64,000 nt of DNA, from contig NOKP01000021.1 of NCBI GenBank assembly GCA_002682825.1, forward strand, positions 124,001-188,000, in the 5' to 3' direction. This stretch comes from Neonectria sp. B-13 (Eukaryota > Ascomycota > Sordariomycetes > Hypocreales > Nectriaceae). The notes under the pieces are model-generated. The model searched no databases. It was not told the origin of the DNA and worked only from the letters and a program-made list of their open reading frames with translations. The position numbers and the translations under genes were made by a program. Below, piece by piece: positions 1 to 11,203 of the stretch (positions are counted from its first letter, which is position 1; every line of letters begins with the position of its first letter).

Positions 1-2464
1 AGGGCAATCTTCAAGTCGCGGTTGGTCTCCAGTGTCGAGCCGGGGGTCACGATGATACAACAGAGAAACTAAGGTACATAATGAGTAGACTTTTTCTCAA
101 CTTGTTTAGCGTTAAGTCCTTGATTGAGCTTCGGGTTATTGCCGAGATTCGTTGGCGACTAGCGCATTTAGCCCCATACTACTGATCTCTTGCTTGGATC
201 ACTCCGAGTGAGATACCTATTCGCCCTAGACCATGCGATTCCCAGTCCTTTACTTTCCATTCCGAGTCAAAGCCTACGATTCTCTCCCAACCCGAACGAA
301 AGTTCAATGAAGTCTTAACAAAATAAATTCTCCGCTTTTTTTTACGATTATTCTCATTAACATCATGATCGTCCTTTTAAAGCTGTGATGTGTACACCCT
401 CACTCTTGACTTATTGATGCAAATCCCAGGGTTCATTGCACACACAAATACCCAGAACTCACTGCAACAAGAATCTAGCAAGCGAAAATTCTCTCGTTCG
501 TATTCTCCAATCCCCATTCTCAGAATAGGACAACCATGGAAGAAGCAACCATCATTTTCTTATGCTTTAAGCCATACATGGCGATGACCGTCCTCCAAAT
601 GCAAGGGATCCGAGAGGCCCTTGAAGGCAAGTTTATCCTTAGCTTGCTGGCCAGGGTTGATGCGGCTAAGATTGACCATGATAATGAGAGGAGACATGGG
701 GGAGGGATTGGGCCATATAGTGCCAAAGCCATACCGAACGTGGCTGCCGGTTACCGCCAATCCAGCACCATCTAGCAATGGCCGATACCTGTACTCTTGA
801 CTTAGAAACGCCAAATAATGTAATGAATAGTTAGTTAAGTCGTCGTATAAGTTACTCGCCACGGAGCTGGTAGCACAGGGCATAAGACGGCTGGCAGCAA
901 TATTGACAAATGGGCGACACTCAGTCATCATGATAGAGAAGATATCCTTCCCTCGAGAGTGCACCATCCAAACGTTGTTGACGGGTGAGAAGATGAGGAC
1001 TCGTGGCATATTTGCACAAGATCTCATCGATGGTGCCTTAGAAAGCCATATGTTACCTTGGTTGAACATCATGGTCCTACGTGCCAGAGCCAGATTAACC
1101 TTCGGGAATAAGAGCCTCTTTCCGCACGGTTCTCTGGCATATTTATGCACAGAGTCGTTCATGTATCTGGTTTAGATACTGGCTGAAGGTTATCACCTTT
1201 TGTACGACTATCTCCCTCCATTTATTGGCAGGAACTGCAGCCGTAGTCGTTTCTTGAGCAATCGCAACGTTTAAAGTGTTAGAAATTGGTAAGCCGTCGA
1301 ACAAGGAAACCCCGCCACAATATCCGGTCAATTGTCATCACAGCATCACGGTGGCAGGGAAAGCGTCTAAATCAACACAACCTAGGTAGACAGCCTTGTA
1401 GGAGTTCATGTGAACAGATGGAAGATTGAAGATGAAGATAATGCCTTCATCCAAGATGTTTGAGGATTGGTAATCACACCAAGAAGCGGCTCGGCCGTAG
1501 GGAAGCATGAAGCGGCTCCGTTATGTTCGGAGCCGCGACGATGTGGAGGGTGAATGTGACCTTCTGCGTTCCAAACGGAAGCGGGGGTAAGCACAACGCA
1601 AGAATCACCAGGGCGAGTGCACTGCACTCATAGTGAATTATAACCATCAACTTGGTAGTGTCTTGTGTAGTCGCAGGGTTTCAGTGCACAACCTGCAGTA
1701 GTCTGAACAATATCGCCTAAATTTGCGGAGCCGCAGATTGGAAGCCAGAAACATGACGATTTTGCGTGAGAGCCTGACCTTGAACGGGGATAGCGGCATG
1801 TCTTCATCTCTTGTGATTGGAGGGACGAGAATGAAGAAAACCAGTTTCCACGCTCTGCATATCTAGGTGTCGGGCGATGGCAATTTAGAGAACCTTCGCC
1901 TATCATCACCTTCGTGGTGGTATGACTCGAAACTCCGGAAGATGAGAACAGGCGTAGCATCGTATAAACGTGTGAAAGCGGGAGCTAAGAAATATTTACT
2001 CACAGTTTCATGCGACTGAACGCGATGTAATTGCATACTTATTGCAACCACAAGATCAATTCCTGACTTAGCCTATAATTACCCCGCAGAAGAGACACAC
2101 ACAATGCTAACCTGTTTGGATTGCTTGGGGCTGCGTCAAACACAGTGCATCTGGACTAGATATCAGATGGCAGGGCTTGCCTCAGATCCATCTGATCCTC
2201 TCAGAATCGATAAATTGCGGATCCGACCCCGTGGGGAGATGTCTGTCACACGCTACACTCCGCAAGGCCGCATCCCCAGGAAACTTGGCATGTACTCTGG
2301 GTTGCCCGAATGTTCATCCGTTACTCCGAAGACTCTATGGCTATATTATGGTGCTTCGATCTCTCGGATGGAAACACTCCAGGCAAATCCCATTCAGTCA
2401 GTCGCAAAGCACATACTCGATCATATCAAACCATTTGTATCCATTCGTCTCTTCAATAGCAACC
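1..2464. other. Gene-poor stretch
   Basis: I see no gene here that I can support. The longest open frame is on the minus strand (1162 to 560, 200 codons). Its translation has no family resemblance I recognise, no signal peptide and no convincing splice partners, so it could be a decayed exon or chance. Two more minus-strand frames (1960-1628 and 1627-1406) are low-complexity in composition and also unconvincing. Confidence 0.5.
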
Positions 2465-3154
2465 ATGGCCGATGTTCCGAAGAAGTACGGTGTCGTTTTG
2501 TACGATGGTTTTCAGCTCATTGACGTTTGCGGACCCATCGATGTGCTGAACGTGCTCTCGTCCCACGTCGAAGGGTTATCGCTTTCAATCATCGCAGACA
2601 CTCTGGAGCCAACATCGACCTTGCCAAAGACATGGCCAGACAAGATGGGCATGTCACCTTTCACCACATCACAGCTGCTGAAACCAACGCACACGTTCGA
2701 AACAGCGCCGCAGCTAGATGTGCTCATCATCCCCGGTGGCATGGGATGCTTCGACCCAGATCCGACAAACCCGGGTCAGCCAAATCCTGCCGTCGTCAAC
2801 CCCATTGTCAAATTTATTCAGACCCAGTATCCCGGTCTGAAGTATCTTGTGACCGTTTGTACTGGCGCAGGCATCACGTCTCTTAGTGGACTTCTTGATG
2901 GAAAGAATGCAACAACTTTCAAAGGGGCCTGGAAAGTCATACCAGCGTGGCGCCCGCAGGTCAACTGGATCCCAAGCGCACGATGGGTGGTCGATGGGAA
3001 TATTTGGACCTCGTCTGGGGTATGCTCGGGAATTGATCTCATGTTTGGGTTTGTCAAGAGCGTCCACGGGGAGGAATTGGCGCATGAGATTGCGGTCTGG
3101 ATGGAATATCAGAGGCACGAAGACCCCACTGTCGACCCATTTGGAATCAGTTAG
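2465..3154 (+). CDS. DJ-1/PfpI family protein (glutamine amidotransferase-like)
   Basis: Single-exon gene of 229 aa. The fold signature is clear: an N-terminal VLYDGF strand, the PGG turn (residues 90-92, in LIIPGGMG) and a nucleophile elbow TVCTGAG with Cys132 as the expected reactive cysteine. Fungal proteins of this type are annotated as DJ-1/PfpI or isonitrile hydratase-like. The substrate cannot be read from the sequence. The start is the MADVPKK methionine: the frame is open upstream, but that stretch does not resemble the family. The length fits the stand-alone family, without the AraC-like extension of bacterial FtrA/GlxA proteins. There is no signal peptide, so it is probably cytosolic. 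It stands alone, with gaps on both sides. Family call sure, function unsure. Confidence 0.9.
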   Translation: MADVPKKYGVVLYDGFQLIDVCGPIDVLNVLSSHVEGLSLSIIADTLEPTSTLPKTWPDKMGMSPFTTSQLLKPTHTFETAPQLDVLIIPGGMGCFDPDPTNPGQPNPAVVNPIVKFIQTQYPGLKYLVTVCTGAGITSLSGLLDGKNATTFKGAWKVIPAWRPQVNWIPSARWVVDGNIWTSSGVCSGIDLMFGFVKSVHGEELAHEIAVWMEYQRHEDPTVDPFGIS

Positions 3155-4198
3155 AATGGGAAGGCTACCCGGTAGCAACGAGTTTGGCCGAAGGACATTG
3201 TTTTTATCTTGCTTTACTCTTACAGCCGCACGTACCGACTAGGTGACTGCCGGCGAGCTTGGGTATAATATTTATTAGAGGGTCTTTGTTGGGCTGCGAT
3301 ACAATCGATGGTTTGATTAGCTACGGCTCTTAGACTCTACAAAATAGAGCATACGGTTTCAATTGGGCCTTGCTGTGCGCTAAGGAGTATTTGACTCTCA
3401 AGTGTATCATCGTATTCTTATGAGCGAGACAATGTTCCAAGATGCAGGACAAAGTACTTTGCCAAGTCTCGCTACAGACCATAGTGTGTCCTATGCAGTG
3501 GCTTACTTGCTTTCGCAACACTTGAGTGGAGGCAGTGCTCAGCGGACACCAAGAATCGCCACTCGGACTCCAATGCGCTAGGCCGAGGCGGTGTGTGCCC
3601 GCTCGCAGCATCGAACACGGGGGTTGTCAAGCAGGTTACCAGGGAACCTTGATAAAGTGTACGAATAAACTATTGAGATTCTGAATACTATGAGAGTTCG
3701 GATACGGCAATTGAAGGTCACCCCTCGGATCTCACCGTGACAGCGATGGCTTCATTACCAATGTCCCTTTCTGTGAACTCGACGGCACGGCAGCCTAGCC
3801 GAAGGGCAATAGTGAAACATGCCGAGCACCCCCGGCGACTATCTATCAATCCACAGAGCCTGCTCTTAGAACCCTATTGGATGCTGCCTAACTTGACGTA
3901 TGTGAGATTTAAGCGGCGCATGAGAGCTGACCAAATACCTGCTCGAGATCCTTGTGCCCGTCAGCTTAGTCCGTATTGCTGCCTGCGGTGGGGATGTGAC
4001 TCAGCCCGGTGAGCGTGAAGAGGAACTAGGCGTAGCTATCGCCTAAGATGCATTCTGCCTTATGCGTGGTTCTTTAAAAGACCTTCAATGGCCGATAGTA
4101 ATATCCTTGAATTCCCAGAGCATTCCTGTCAAGCTCGAATCCACACTCAGCACACATCTTTCCCTCTTTCAAGCGATTCAATTTATCATCCGCCCAGC
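3155..4198. other. Intergenic region / AAA+ gene promoter
   Basis: No supported gene. The short frames here look random. The last part is presumably the promoter and 5' leader of the AAA+ gene. It contains an in-frame upstream ATG at 4088 in poorer initiation context than the one at 4199. Confidence 0.5.
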
Positions 4199-7124
4199 AT
4201 GGCGCGAACAAAGCAAACCAACAGGCGAGGTGGCCGTCGCCCAGGTGGCGTACAGCGCACCGAGCGCACCGAGCGCACCGAGCGCCCCAGCCGCGAGCAT
4301 CGCACCCATCGCGAGCAAGACCTCGAGTTCATGGCTTTGCGGAAAGAAGCAGAGCGCCGTGAACGCATCCTGGCCGACCGTCGCCGAATCGCTGCCAAAT
4401 GGCGTCCCAAGGTCCCCGAAGTTCGCAGGGTCAACTTTGAGAACTTCAAGAACCGCTTCCAGGACATCGATGAGCCTGATTACGCCATTGATGTCTTGAT
4501 GGCCGGGCAGGGCGTCCAGGCTCAAATCCGTCGCGAGCATGGCCACCGTCGTCGCGAGGAGGTTGCTCGTCTCCGCCAGAGCTATCTCAACATCCACGAC
4601 AATACCTCTCGGCGGAAGAAGGCCGACCCGTATGAGAAGGCTAGGTGGGAGAAGAGGAACGAGGCATCACAGCCGGCTGATACCGAGGTTGAGCGCATCC
4701 GCATTCAGTCGCAACCCATCCTTGGCCACCTGACTGCACTGCTCAACGACACGGAGCAGAGATCGACCCCTCGCACCTTCATGAGGCCTTTCAAGACTTT
4801 GGTCTACTTCCAGCCCAAGATGAAGGAGATTCTCGCCACCCTGGAAGAGAAGTGGGCCGATTTCGAAGAGCTCGATGGCCAGGAGTCAGAGACAGTGGAA
4901 GTAATTGCCAGCGAAGTGGAGAGCGAGGTTGACGTTGCAGGAAAGGTCCTCGACGTCAACGAAGACGCAGACGGTTTCTCAGACAGCCTGACCGAGGAGG
5001 ACGACGACGACACCGAATCCCTCGACTCGGTCGATTCAAATGCCGACGAAGACTTTGACAGCTTCATGGACAGCCCCGAGGCTTTGAGGGACATGCGATG
5101 CTACGTCAACTTCATCGAGAAGGATGTCATGCCCATGTACAACCGTTTCGAAGGCAGCGACGTGGAGAGAGTCAAATTTGAAGACTTGTGGTCTCTGTTC
5201 CGCGTCGGCGATCTCATCTACATGCCCGCGGCTGGCGATACCGGCGGCCGTTACCACGAAGTCTGGCGGGTTTACAAGACCAAAGCGCCGGAGCCGGAGA
5301 GCAATACCCCGACCACCGGATGGGAGTTCTTTGCGGATGATCTCGGACAGACCGATGACGACTCCAAGTTCAAGATCTCGGCCTACTACGTCGACCACGA
5401 CGGCGGCGCGTTTGGCGCTGTGCAGCGCAAGTTCGAGATTGAGGCGTTTGCGGGCGAGCGCCAGATCGAGTCGTTGGAGGTTTTCCCCATCCGCTACCGC
5501 CAAGGCCACCAGCAGCTTCTCGAGTCGCTCAAGACCCAGGGTCGCAACTTCATGAACTACCTGGACGACCGACACCACCAGTACAGCGCATGGACACTCA
5601 CCAGAAACCCACCTCACCGCAGCACTGAGCCCGATGATGACATCCTAGACGGCGAGGACTACCAAAAGATGCGCCACCCCGAGTTTGTCGAGAGCGACGT
5701 CATTGTTGATTTGACTGAGGCATACCAAAAGATGCCCGACTGGAGGCCCAGCTTCCACCAGTTGACCATGAACAAGTCAATCAGATGCGAGATCAAGGAC
5801 GACGAAATGGCAATCCAGCACTGGTTCGAAGGGTCACGACAGTCGCTCGCCTACTCCCAGACCGAAATCGTCCAGAAGGCCGATGGAGTCGAGGCGCGCC
5901 AACGCCGTGACAACATCAACGTCGACACCTTCCTGCGATGCCGCGTGAAGGGCTCTCGCACCTTTGAAACAAGCCCTCAGACTTTGAAGCTTCGCGAGGA
6001 AGACCTTGTTCTCCTTCCCAAGCGCATGTTTGCCTATGCTCTGCGAGAGCGACGCTTTTTGCCTATCGATCTCAACCTCCTCAAGCCTATCCGCCGAGAG
6101 CCAGGAGTGTTCGAGAACCTGAGGATTCAGCCCGAGTACAAAGACGTCGTTCGTGGTCTAGTCATGTCGCATTTCCAGAAGAAGCTCCTAGAGCGCCGCT
6201 ATGCCGACGCCGCCACCGAAGGACCCGGTCAGGATCTGATCCAGGGCAAGGGACGCGGTCTGGTTGTTCTCTTGCACGGCGTGCCCGGCGTTGGAAAGAC
6301 GGCCACGGCTGAAGCGGTGGCTATGGAGAATCGCAAGCCGTTGTTTGTCATCACTTGCGGTGATCTTGGCCTCACACCCCACGAGGTTGAGTCGTCGCTG
6401 AAGAATGTTTTCCGTCTGGCTCACTTATGGGATTGTGTTCTCCTGCTTGATGAGGCAGATGTGTTCCTCTCGGAACGTTCCAAGCACGACATGAAGAGGA
6501 ATGCTCTCGTTTCCGTCTTCCTAAGAGTACTCGAGTACTACAACGGCCTTCTGTTCCTCACTACCAACCGTGTGGGCACCATCGACGAGGCTTTCAAGTC
6601 TCGTATCCATCTGTCACTCTACTACGTAAGAATACCCCGTGCTCTGTTCTGTCTTCACCTCTTTTGGTTCTTGAATACTAACTCTTGACTTCTAGCCACC
6701 CTTGGACAAGACGCAAACGCGGGACATTTTCCGCTTGAACATCACCAAGCTCAAGGAAATCGAGTCGGAGCGGCACAGAATGACTGCCGAGCCAGCCCTC
6801 ATTATTAAGGAGAGTGAAATCATCGACTTTGCCACCAAGCACTACGAGGAACTTGCCAGGTCTACCGGATGCTGGAACGGCCGACAGATCCGAAGTGCGT
6901 TCCAGATTGCCTCAAGCCTGGCGCTGCATGACTACACCAAACAGGTCGACTTGGCTCGCTCTCGAGGCCAAATGCCGCCCGTGGCGCCGGTGTTGGATCG
7001 CGCCTTGTTTGAGAAGGTACAGATGTCGACGCAGAGCTTTGATCGACACATGAAGAAGGAGGCGGGCAAGTACGATATCCAACTGCCACACCGGGGAACT
7101 TTCCACGAAGATGACAGGGACTGA
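4199..7124 (+). CDS. AAA+ ATPase with N-terminal histone H3-tail-like motif
   Basis: Exons 4199-6625 and 6696-7124 (70-nt phase-0 intron with a TACTAAC branch site) give 951 aa. The N-terminus is basic and RTE-repetitive, followed by a charged, partly coiled region, an acidic stretch around residues 250-290, a conserved middle region (probably the fungal DUF7025 type) and a C-terminal AAA+ module. Walker A is GVPGVGKT near residue 694, Walker B is LLLDEAD near 750, and the lid has the WNGRQIR motif. Such fungal AAA+ proteins are thought to remodel protein complexes; their clients are unknown. I chose the start at 4199 because it has A at -3 and G at +4, while the in-frame ATG at 4088 has T at -3. 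With this start the protein begins M-ARTKQT, the same as histone H3 residues 1-6. Confidence 0.92.
4256..4284 (+). repeat. Short 9-bp tandem repeat encoding RTE units
   Basis: Three near-perfect copies of a 9-base unit (GCGCACCGA type) lie inside the AAA+ gene. They encode consecutive Arg-Thr-Glu tripeptides just after the H3-like start. Slippage could change the copy number without breaking the frame. Confidence 0.8.
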
Positions 7125-7574
7125 ATGAATTTTATTCTTCTGGTGTTGTGAGTTCTTTAGGTCAAAGGATGCTGGATCGTTTTTAGACACCCATTTTATG
7201 AGATAAGCGCTATGAGATAAATGCTATGTCCTGTCCATTTAACTGTTTTCAGGAACGACCCCTTTTTCTGAATCGTTCCTCTTTAAAGTATGTCTGTTCC
7301 AAATCAAGGAGTTAAAACATAAACAGTGACTTGGTTACCCTAACACCTACTTACATGGTCTGAAGCGAGTTTGGGTTGCGGATCTATTGATTACCTCCGA
7401 TGGTTCTCGCACTTATAACTGGGTCGTCAGCTCCCGTTCCTTCCTCCCCGCAAGTGTGGGAACGTGTACGCGTCCACAGCCACCCAGCTGGGGTGACTTG
7501 GCCAAGAGTTCTCGTCATGGCTATCCCACCCGATAGATCGTAACGAGTTGATGAAAATTTCCTTCCACCCATTT
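7125..7574. other. Convergent 3' intergenic region
   Basis: Lies between the 3' ends of the AAA+ gene (plus strand) and the next gene (minus strand). It should hold both 3' UTRs. A short direct repeat (ATGAGATAA-like, near 7198-7224) is the only visible structure. Confidence 0.5.
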
Positions 7575-9104
7575 TCAATTTGCATAAATTAAATCATAAA
7601 CACGCTTCCCCGGTTGTTCATCTAACAGCGCAATCCACATAAGCGGCTTTAGTACCTCTTGCATTTCCTTCCACGTCTCCACTTGACATATATCAGCATA
7701 CTCTCGCAACCATTGCCGTAACCAGTCTTCATCTGACATATCAAATACTGAAATTGCTCCAGTCATCAAAAGCCAAAGCATCAATTGAGGTAAAAATCCG
7801 TCAACACATTTCAACTGCAGAATGCACCTTTTGTACGTGATAGGAAAGTGATGATACGGCAGTCTGATGTCTTGCCACTGCAAGAACACATGATGAGAAA
7901 AGGCCAAGAGGCCTTGCCGTATGGTTTCATCAACTGTGCCAGTGGCGATGCCCATGTAAAGTAGGCGATAGATGACTGCCGTCATCGTGTCGTGAACGAT
8001 TTCTGGACGGATCAATCGTTGGGTTTGCGTCCCGAGATTGACCAGCAAGCAAAATCGTCTCATGATCCGCCAAGCTGTGACCAAGCCAGTATCCACGATT
8101 CCAATCACCTCAATCTTGTCTTGAGGATCCATCTTGTTGTTAAAATTTGAGAACATTTCCTCGGGGTATGGCGGTACTGGTTCTGAGGGCTGACGGAAGA
8201 GCAGAGGGATTGAGTTATTGAGGAGGGCGATACCTAGGTCACATCTACAAAGATTAGTCTATCTCATTGATGACCACGACGTATTGCCATCACTTACCTC
8301 AAGATCTCCACGAAGAGCTGTTTACCTTTAAAGACGTCTATACCTCCTCTCAAGTCCACCATCTTGCGAAGCCCTTCCATGTGCCGGTTCGCGGCCTGAT
8401 AATCTCCATTGAAGTGTGCAGCGCTCGCCAACTTGACAACCACTCCTATTGTGGAGTCGGCAATTTTCACATCGTCGTCCCTCCCCAAAAGCCTCTCACG
8501 AAGAAGTCTCAGGCCTTTATGGAAATGCAACATCGCCGCTGGGTTGACGACACTGTCCTGACGGCGTAGGACCCTGTCCATGAATTCTTCTATTGCGAAT
8601 GCCGTGATGTGCAGGGCCGCAGCGTCGAGCATGACGAGATAAAGCCATGCTCGATTGTCTGCTTGGAAGCCAATGGCCCCGAGTAAAGGAAACATGATCT
8701 TCGATGCGAGCGGAGACACTGGAGTCATGTAGTCAGATACTGATGATCGAATGACGGAGCTACAAACCTTTGACCATGTTTACAAACATCGACGGTTCCA
8801 TCTCATCAGCAACCTCGATAAAAGAGACATCGGAGCCAACGCGAGAGGGTATTTGTGGCCTGAACATCTCGATCACTTCCTCGAGCCGGACTCGCGTTGG
8901 CTGAGTGCGCTTGTTGACTGCATCCAGGCTTGCAACTCGTCGCTCCTTGTCAGGGCGGTCCCGTGCCTGCTTCTTCCCGCGCATGACATGGCTTCTGATT
9001 AGTTTTCTGGTGGCCGGATCCGCTTTCTCGACGTTCGACGATACAATGAAAGGCATCCGGGGTGATGGGCCACGGGCCGGTCTGGATTCAGTTGGTGGTC
9101 CCAT
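7575..9104 (-). CDS. Fungal_trans_2/tachykinin-type regulator-like protein without zinc cluster
   Basis: Exons 9104-8768, 8718-8298 and 8244-7575 join in frame (49- and 53-nt introns) to give 475 aa. The N-terminus carries the block found in many Pezizomycotina proteins loosely called tachykinin family: FIVSSN, then ATRKLIRSHVMRGKK and a basic tail. The rest is the helical Fungal_trans_2-like (PF11951-type) body. There is no Cys6 cluster, so direct DNA binding is not evident; the basic SHVMRGKK region may contact nucleic acid or protein. The role is unknown. Splice choices are supported because each junction restores a continuous frame (GTG at the first, AGA at the second). It converges on the AAA+ gene. 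Confidence 0.82.
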
Positions 9105-9493
9105 CTTGAAAGTCTTGGCTTTTGCCTTTGTTTACCTGACTTGGTAAAGGTTACAAGATGAAGGGCTCAACGCCGAAGAGTCCGCAAGATGATGCTCGTG
9201 TGTTCCAGGATGTAGGTTGTTCCGGAATGCCAAGACTTTGTTTGTTTACTACTTTAGGTCTAGTGACACAATGCTAGCAAGGATGGCGCGCCAAGACATC
9301 ATTTGTATGCCATTTACGGAATAGCCACGGAGCATCAGCAAGGGTGTGTTCACACTCACCGTGAGACCTGTAGACTGAATACCTTGTCGCTGCTTGATAA
9401 TCATTCAATCAATTCTTGTATAAAGGCGCCGAGGATCCATGAACTCTGCTTATCCTCATCTGTTATGAGTCATTCTAAAAGACTGCTTATTCA
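9105..9493. promoter_or_regulatory. Divergent intergenic promoter region
   Basis: Separates the minus-strand regulator-like gene from the plus-strand SDR and should contain both promoters. I see no recognisable operator beyond AT-rich patches. Confidence 0.45.
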
Positions 9494-10457
9494 ATGTCTT
9501 CTCCACTAAAGTCTGTCTTAATCACCGGCTGCTCTGCCGGTGGCATCGGTGCAGCTTTAGCTGAAGTATTCCACGAGAAGGGATACCACGTCTTCGCAAC
9601 AGCACGGAACCCAACAAAGATTTCACAGACTCTTTCCCGCGCCGCAAATGTCACGGTCTTGCGACTTGACGTGTTGTCTCGAGACTCTATTGCCACTGCC
9701 GTTGAGAGCGTCAAGAGAGAAACAGACGGCAGACTCGATGTCCTTGTCAACAACAGCGGTGGAGGTTACGTTGTCCCCGCTCTGGACCTTTCAATCGAGG
9801 AGGGCAAGAGACTGTTCGACCTAAACTTCTGGGCGCCACTTGCCATGCTTCAGGCCTTTGCTCCCCTTTTGATCCCGGCGAAAGGATGTATTGTCAATAA
9901 CTCGTCTGCCAATGCATATGCTCCCATGCCGTTCATGAGTCAGTGCCCAGTCTTTGGCTACTTGGCTATTTGCTAACATATCAGGCGTTTACAATGGGTC
10001 GAAAGCCGCCCTTGCCACGGCCAGCGAGACATGGCGTCACGAGCTACAACCTCTTGGAGTTCGGACCATCACACTCATCACCTGTGCTGTCAAGACGAAC
10101 TTCTTCGCTGACTACCATGGAGTCGAACTGCCCGAAACCTCAAAGTACTATGAGATCCAGGGTTTCATCCAAAGCATTGGCGATGGCCACCTTCAAGCCA
10201 ATGCCATTAGCGCGAGGCAGTACGCGATTAAAGTGGTACGCAACGTCGAGAAAGGCACAGTTGGCATAGTCTGGGCCGGTACAGATGCCTTTATGGCTCG
10301 AATAGCATTCTGGTTATCGCCACGCTCTATCCTGGTAAGTTCTAGATCATCCAGAATTTAGGTCACTATCTAACATCCTTGGCAGGACATGATGGTACAG
10401 AGCATTATCCCTGTTTTCAGCGAGATGGCCAAAGCTGTGCAAAAGAGAAAGGACTAA
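9494..10457 (+). CDS. Short-chain dehydrogenase/reductase, AYR1-like
   Basis: Exons 9494-9938, 9985-10334 and 10386-10457 (46- and 51-nt introns) give 288 aa. The classical SDR motifs are present: the cofactor loop TGCSAGGIG near the N-terminus, NNSGGG in place of NNAG, a catalytic serine region NNSSANAYA and YNGSK (Tyr-x-x-x-Lys). The ATARNP segment after the second strand favours NADPH. The layout resembles 1-acyldihydroxyacetone-phosphate reductase (yeast Ayr1) and related fungal SDRs that act on lipids or secondary metabolites. The C-terminal helix ends FSEMAKAVQKRKD. Family call firm, substrate uncertain. Confidence 0.9.
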
Positions 10458-11203
10458 TGGCAGAGCCGGATTATTCCCCGTGGGTAAGCAGACGTGCAGT
10501 ATGAAATTTAGTTTTGCCTTTAGTTTGCTGTGTAAGGGCAGAGTGGTGGTGACTGGGTGCGTGATTGTGTAGGTGAAGGTATTTTGTCTTGATGGTGCTT
10601 CACCTTGCGAGAATTTGTGTCTACTGTTTCTTTAGCTTGTATAGAAAATGACAGCCAGTCCGTCAAATCGTTGTTTATGCTTCCTATGAAACGTTTGTTT
10701 ATTGCATCGTCTATTCGGACCTGATCACTCCGCAATATTGGGGGAATACCGAGACTAAAACAAGTGCAGACAGGGCGACGAGCGCTCGCTGATCTTAGTG
10801 ACGAAGCGGAATTTGCAGGTGGTTTAGTTATCTGGGCCCCTGTCTTCAAAGCGGAAATATTACGCAGTGGAGCCGCGAGGCAGATTTTCCCTCAGCTGGG
10901 CAATATTCGTACATTCCGAAATACTAGGGTTTGTCCGCTGTGTCCTTATTTTTCGTCGGATTGATTGTCTGGTGGACGGTTAAGAGGGGGCAACAACTGG
11001 GGTTACTCACCCGTAAATAAACATCGGCCGCCCAAGTACACGATGATCTATCACGAGCTATGAGTTCTTACCTAGAGAAATGTAACGTTTCCAGACGACA
11101 GAAGTTCAATAAATTAAAAGGGTAAAGGCTATAGCTTATGCAAATGGGCGAATGGAACAATTTCTCGCTCTACAATACAATTCGACCTATTTTCAGCGCC
11201 GTT
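10458..11203. other. Convergent intergenic region
   Basis: Between the 3' ends of the SDR and the permease. No supported gene. It holds short frames only and should contain both 3' UTRs. Confidence 0.5.

Noticed and set aside
560..1162. 200-codon minus-strand frame
   Set aside because: No family resemblance, no splice partners and no domain pattern; not enough to call a gene.
5036..5617. 193-codon minus-strand frame inside the AAA+ gene
   Set aside because: A shadow of the GC3-biased AAA+ exon; it shares that gene's codon structure in antisense.
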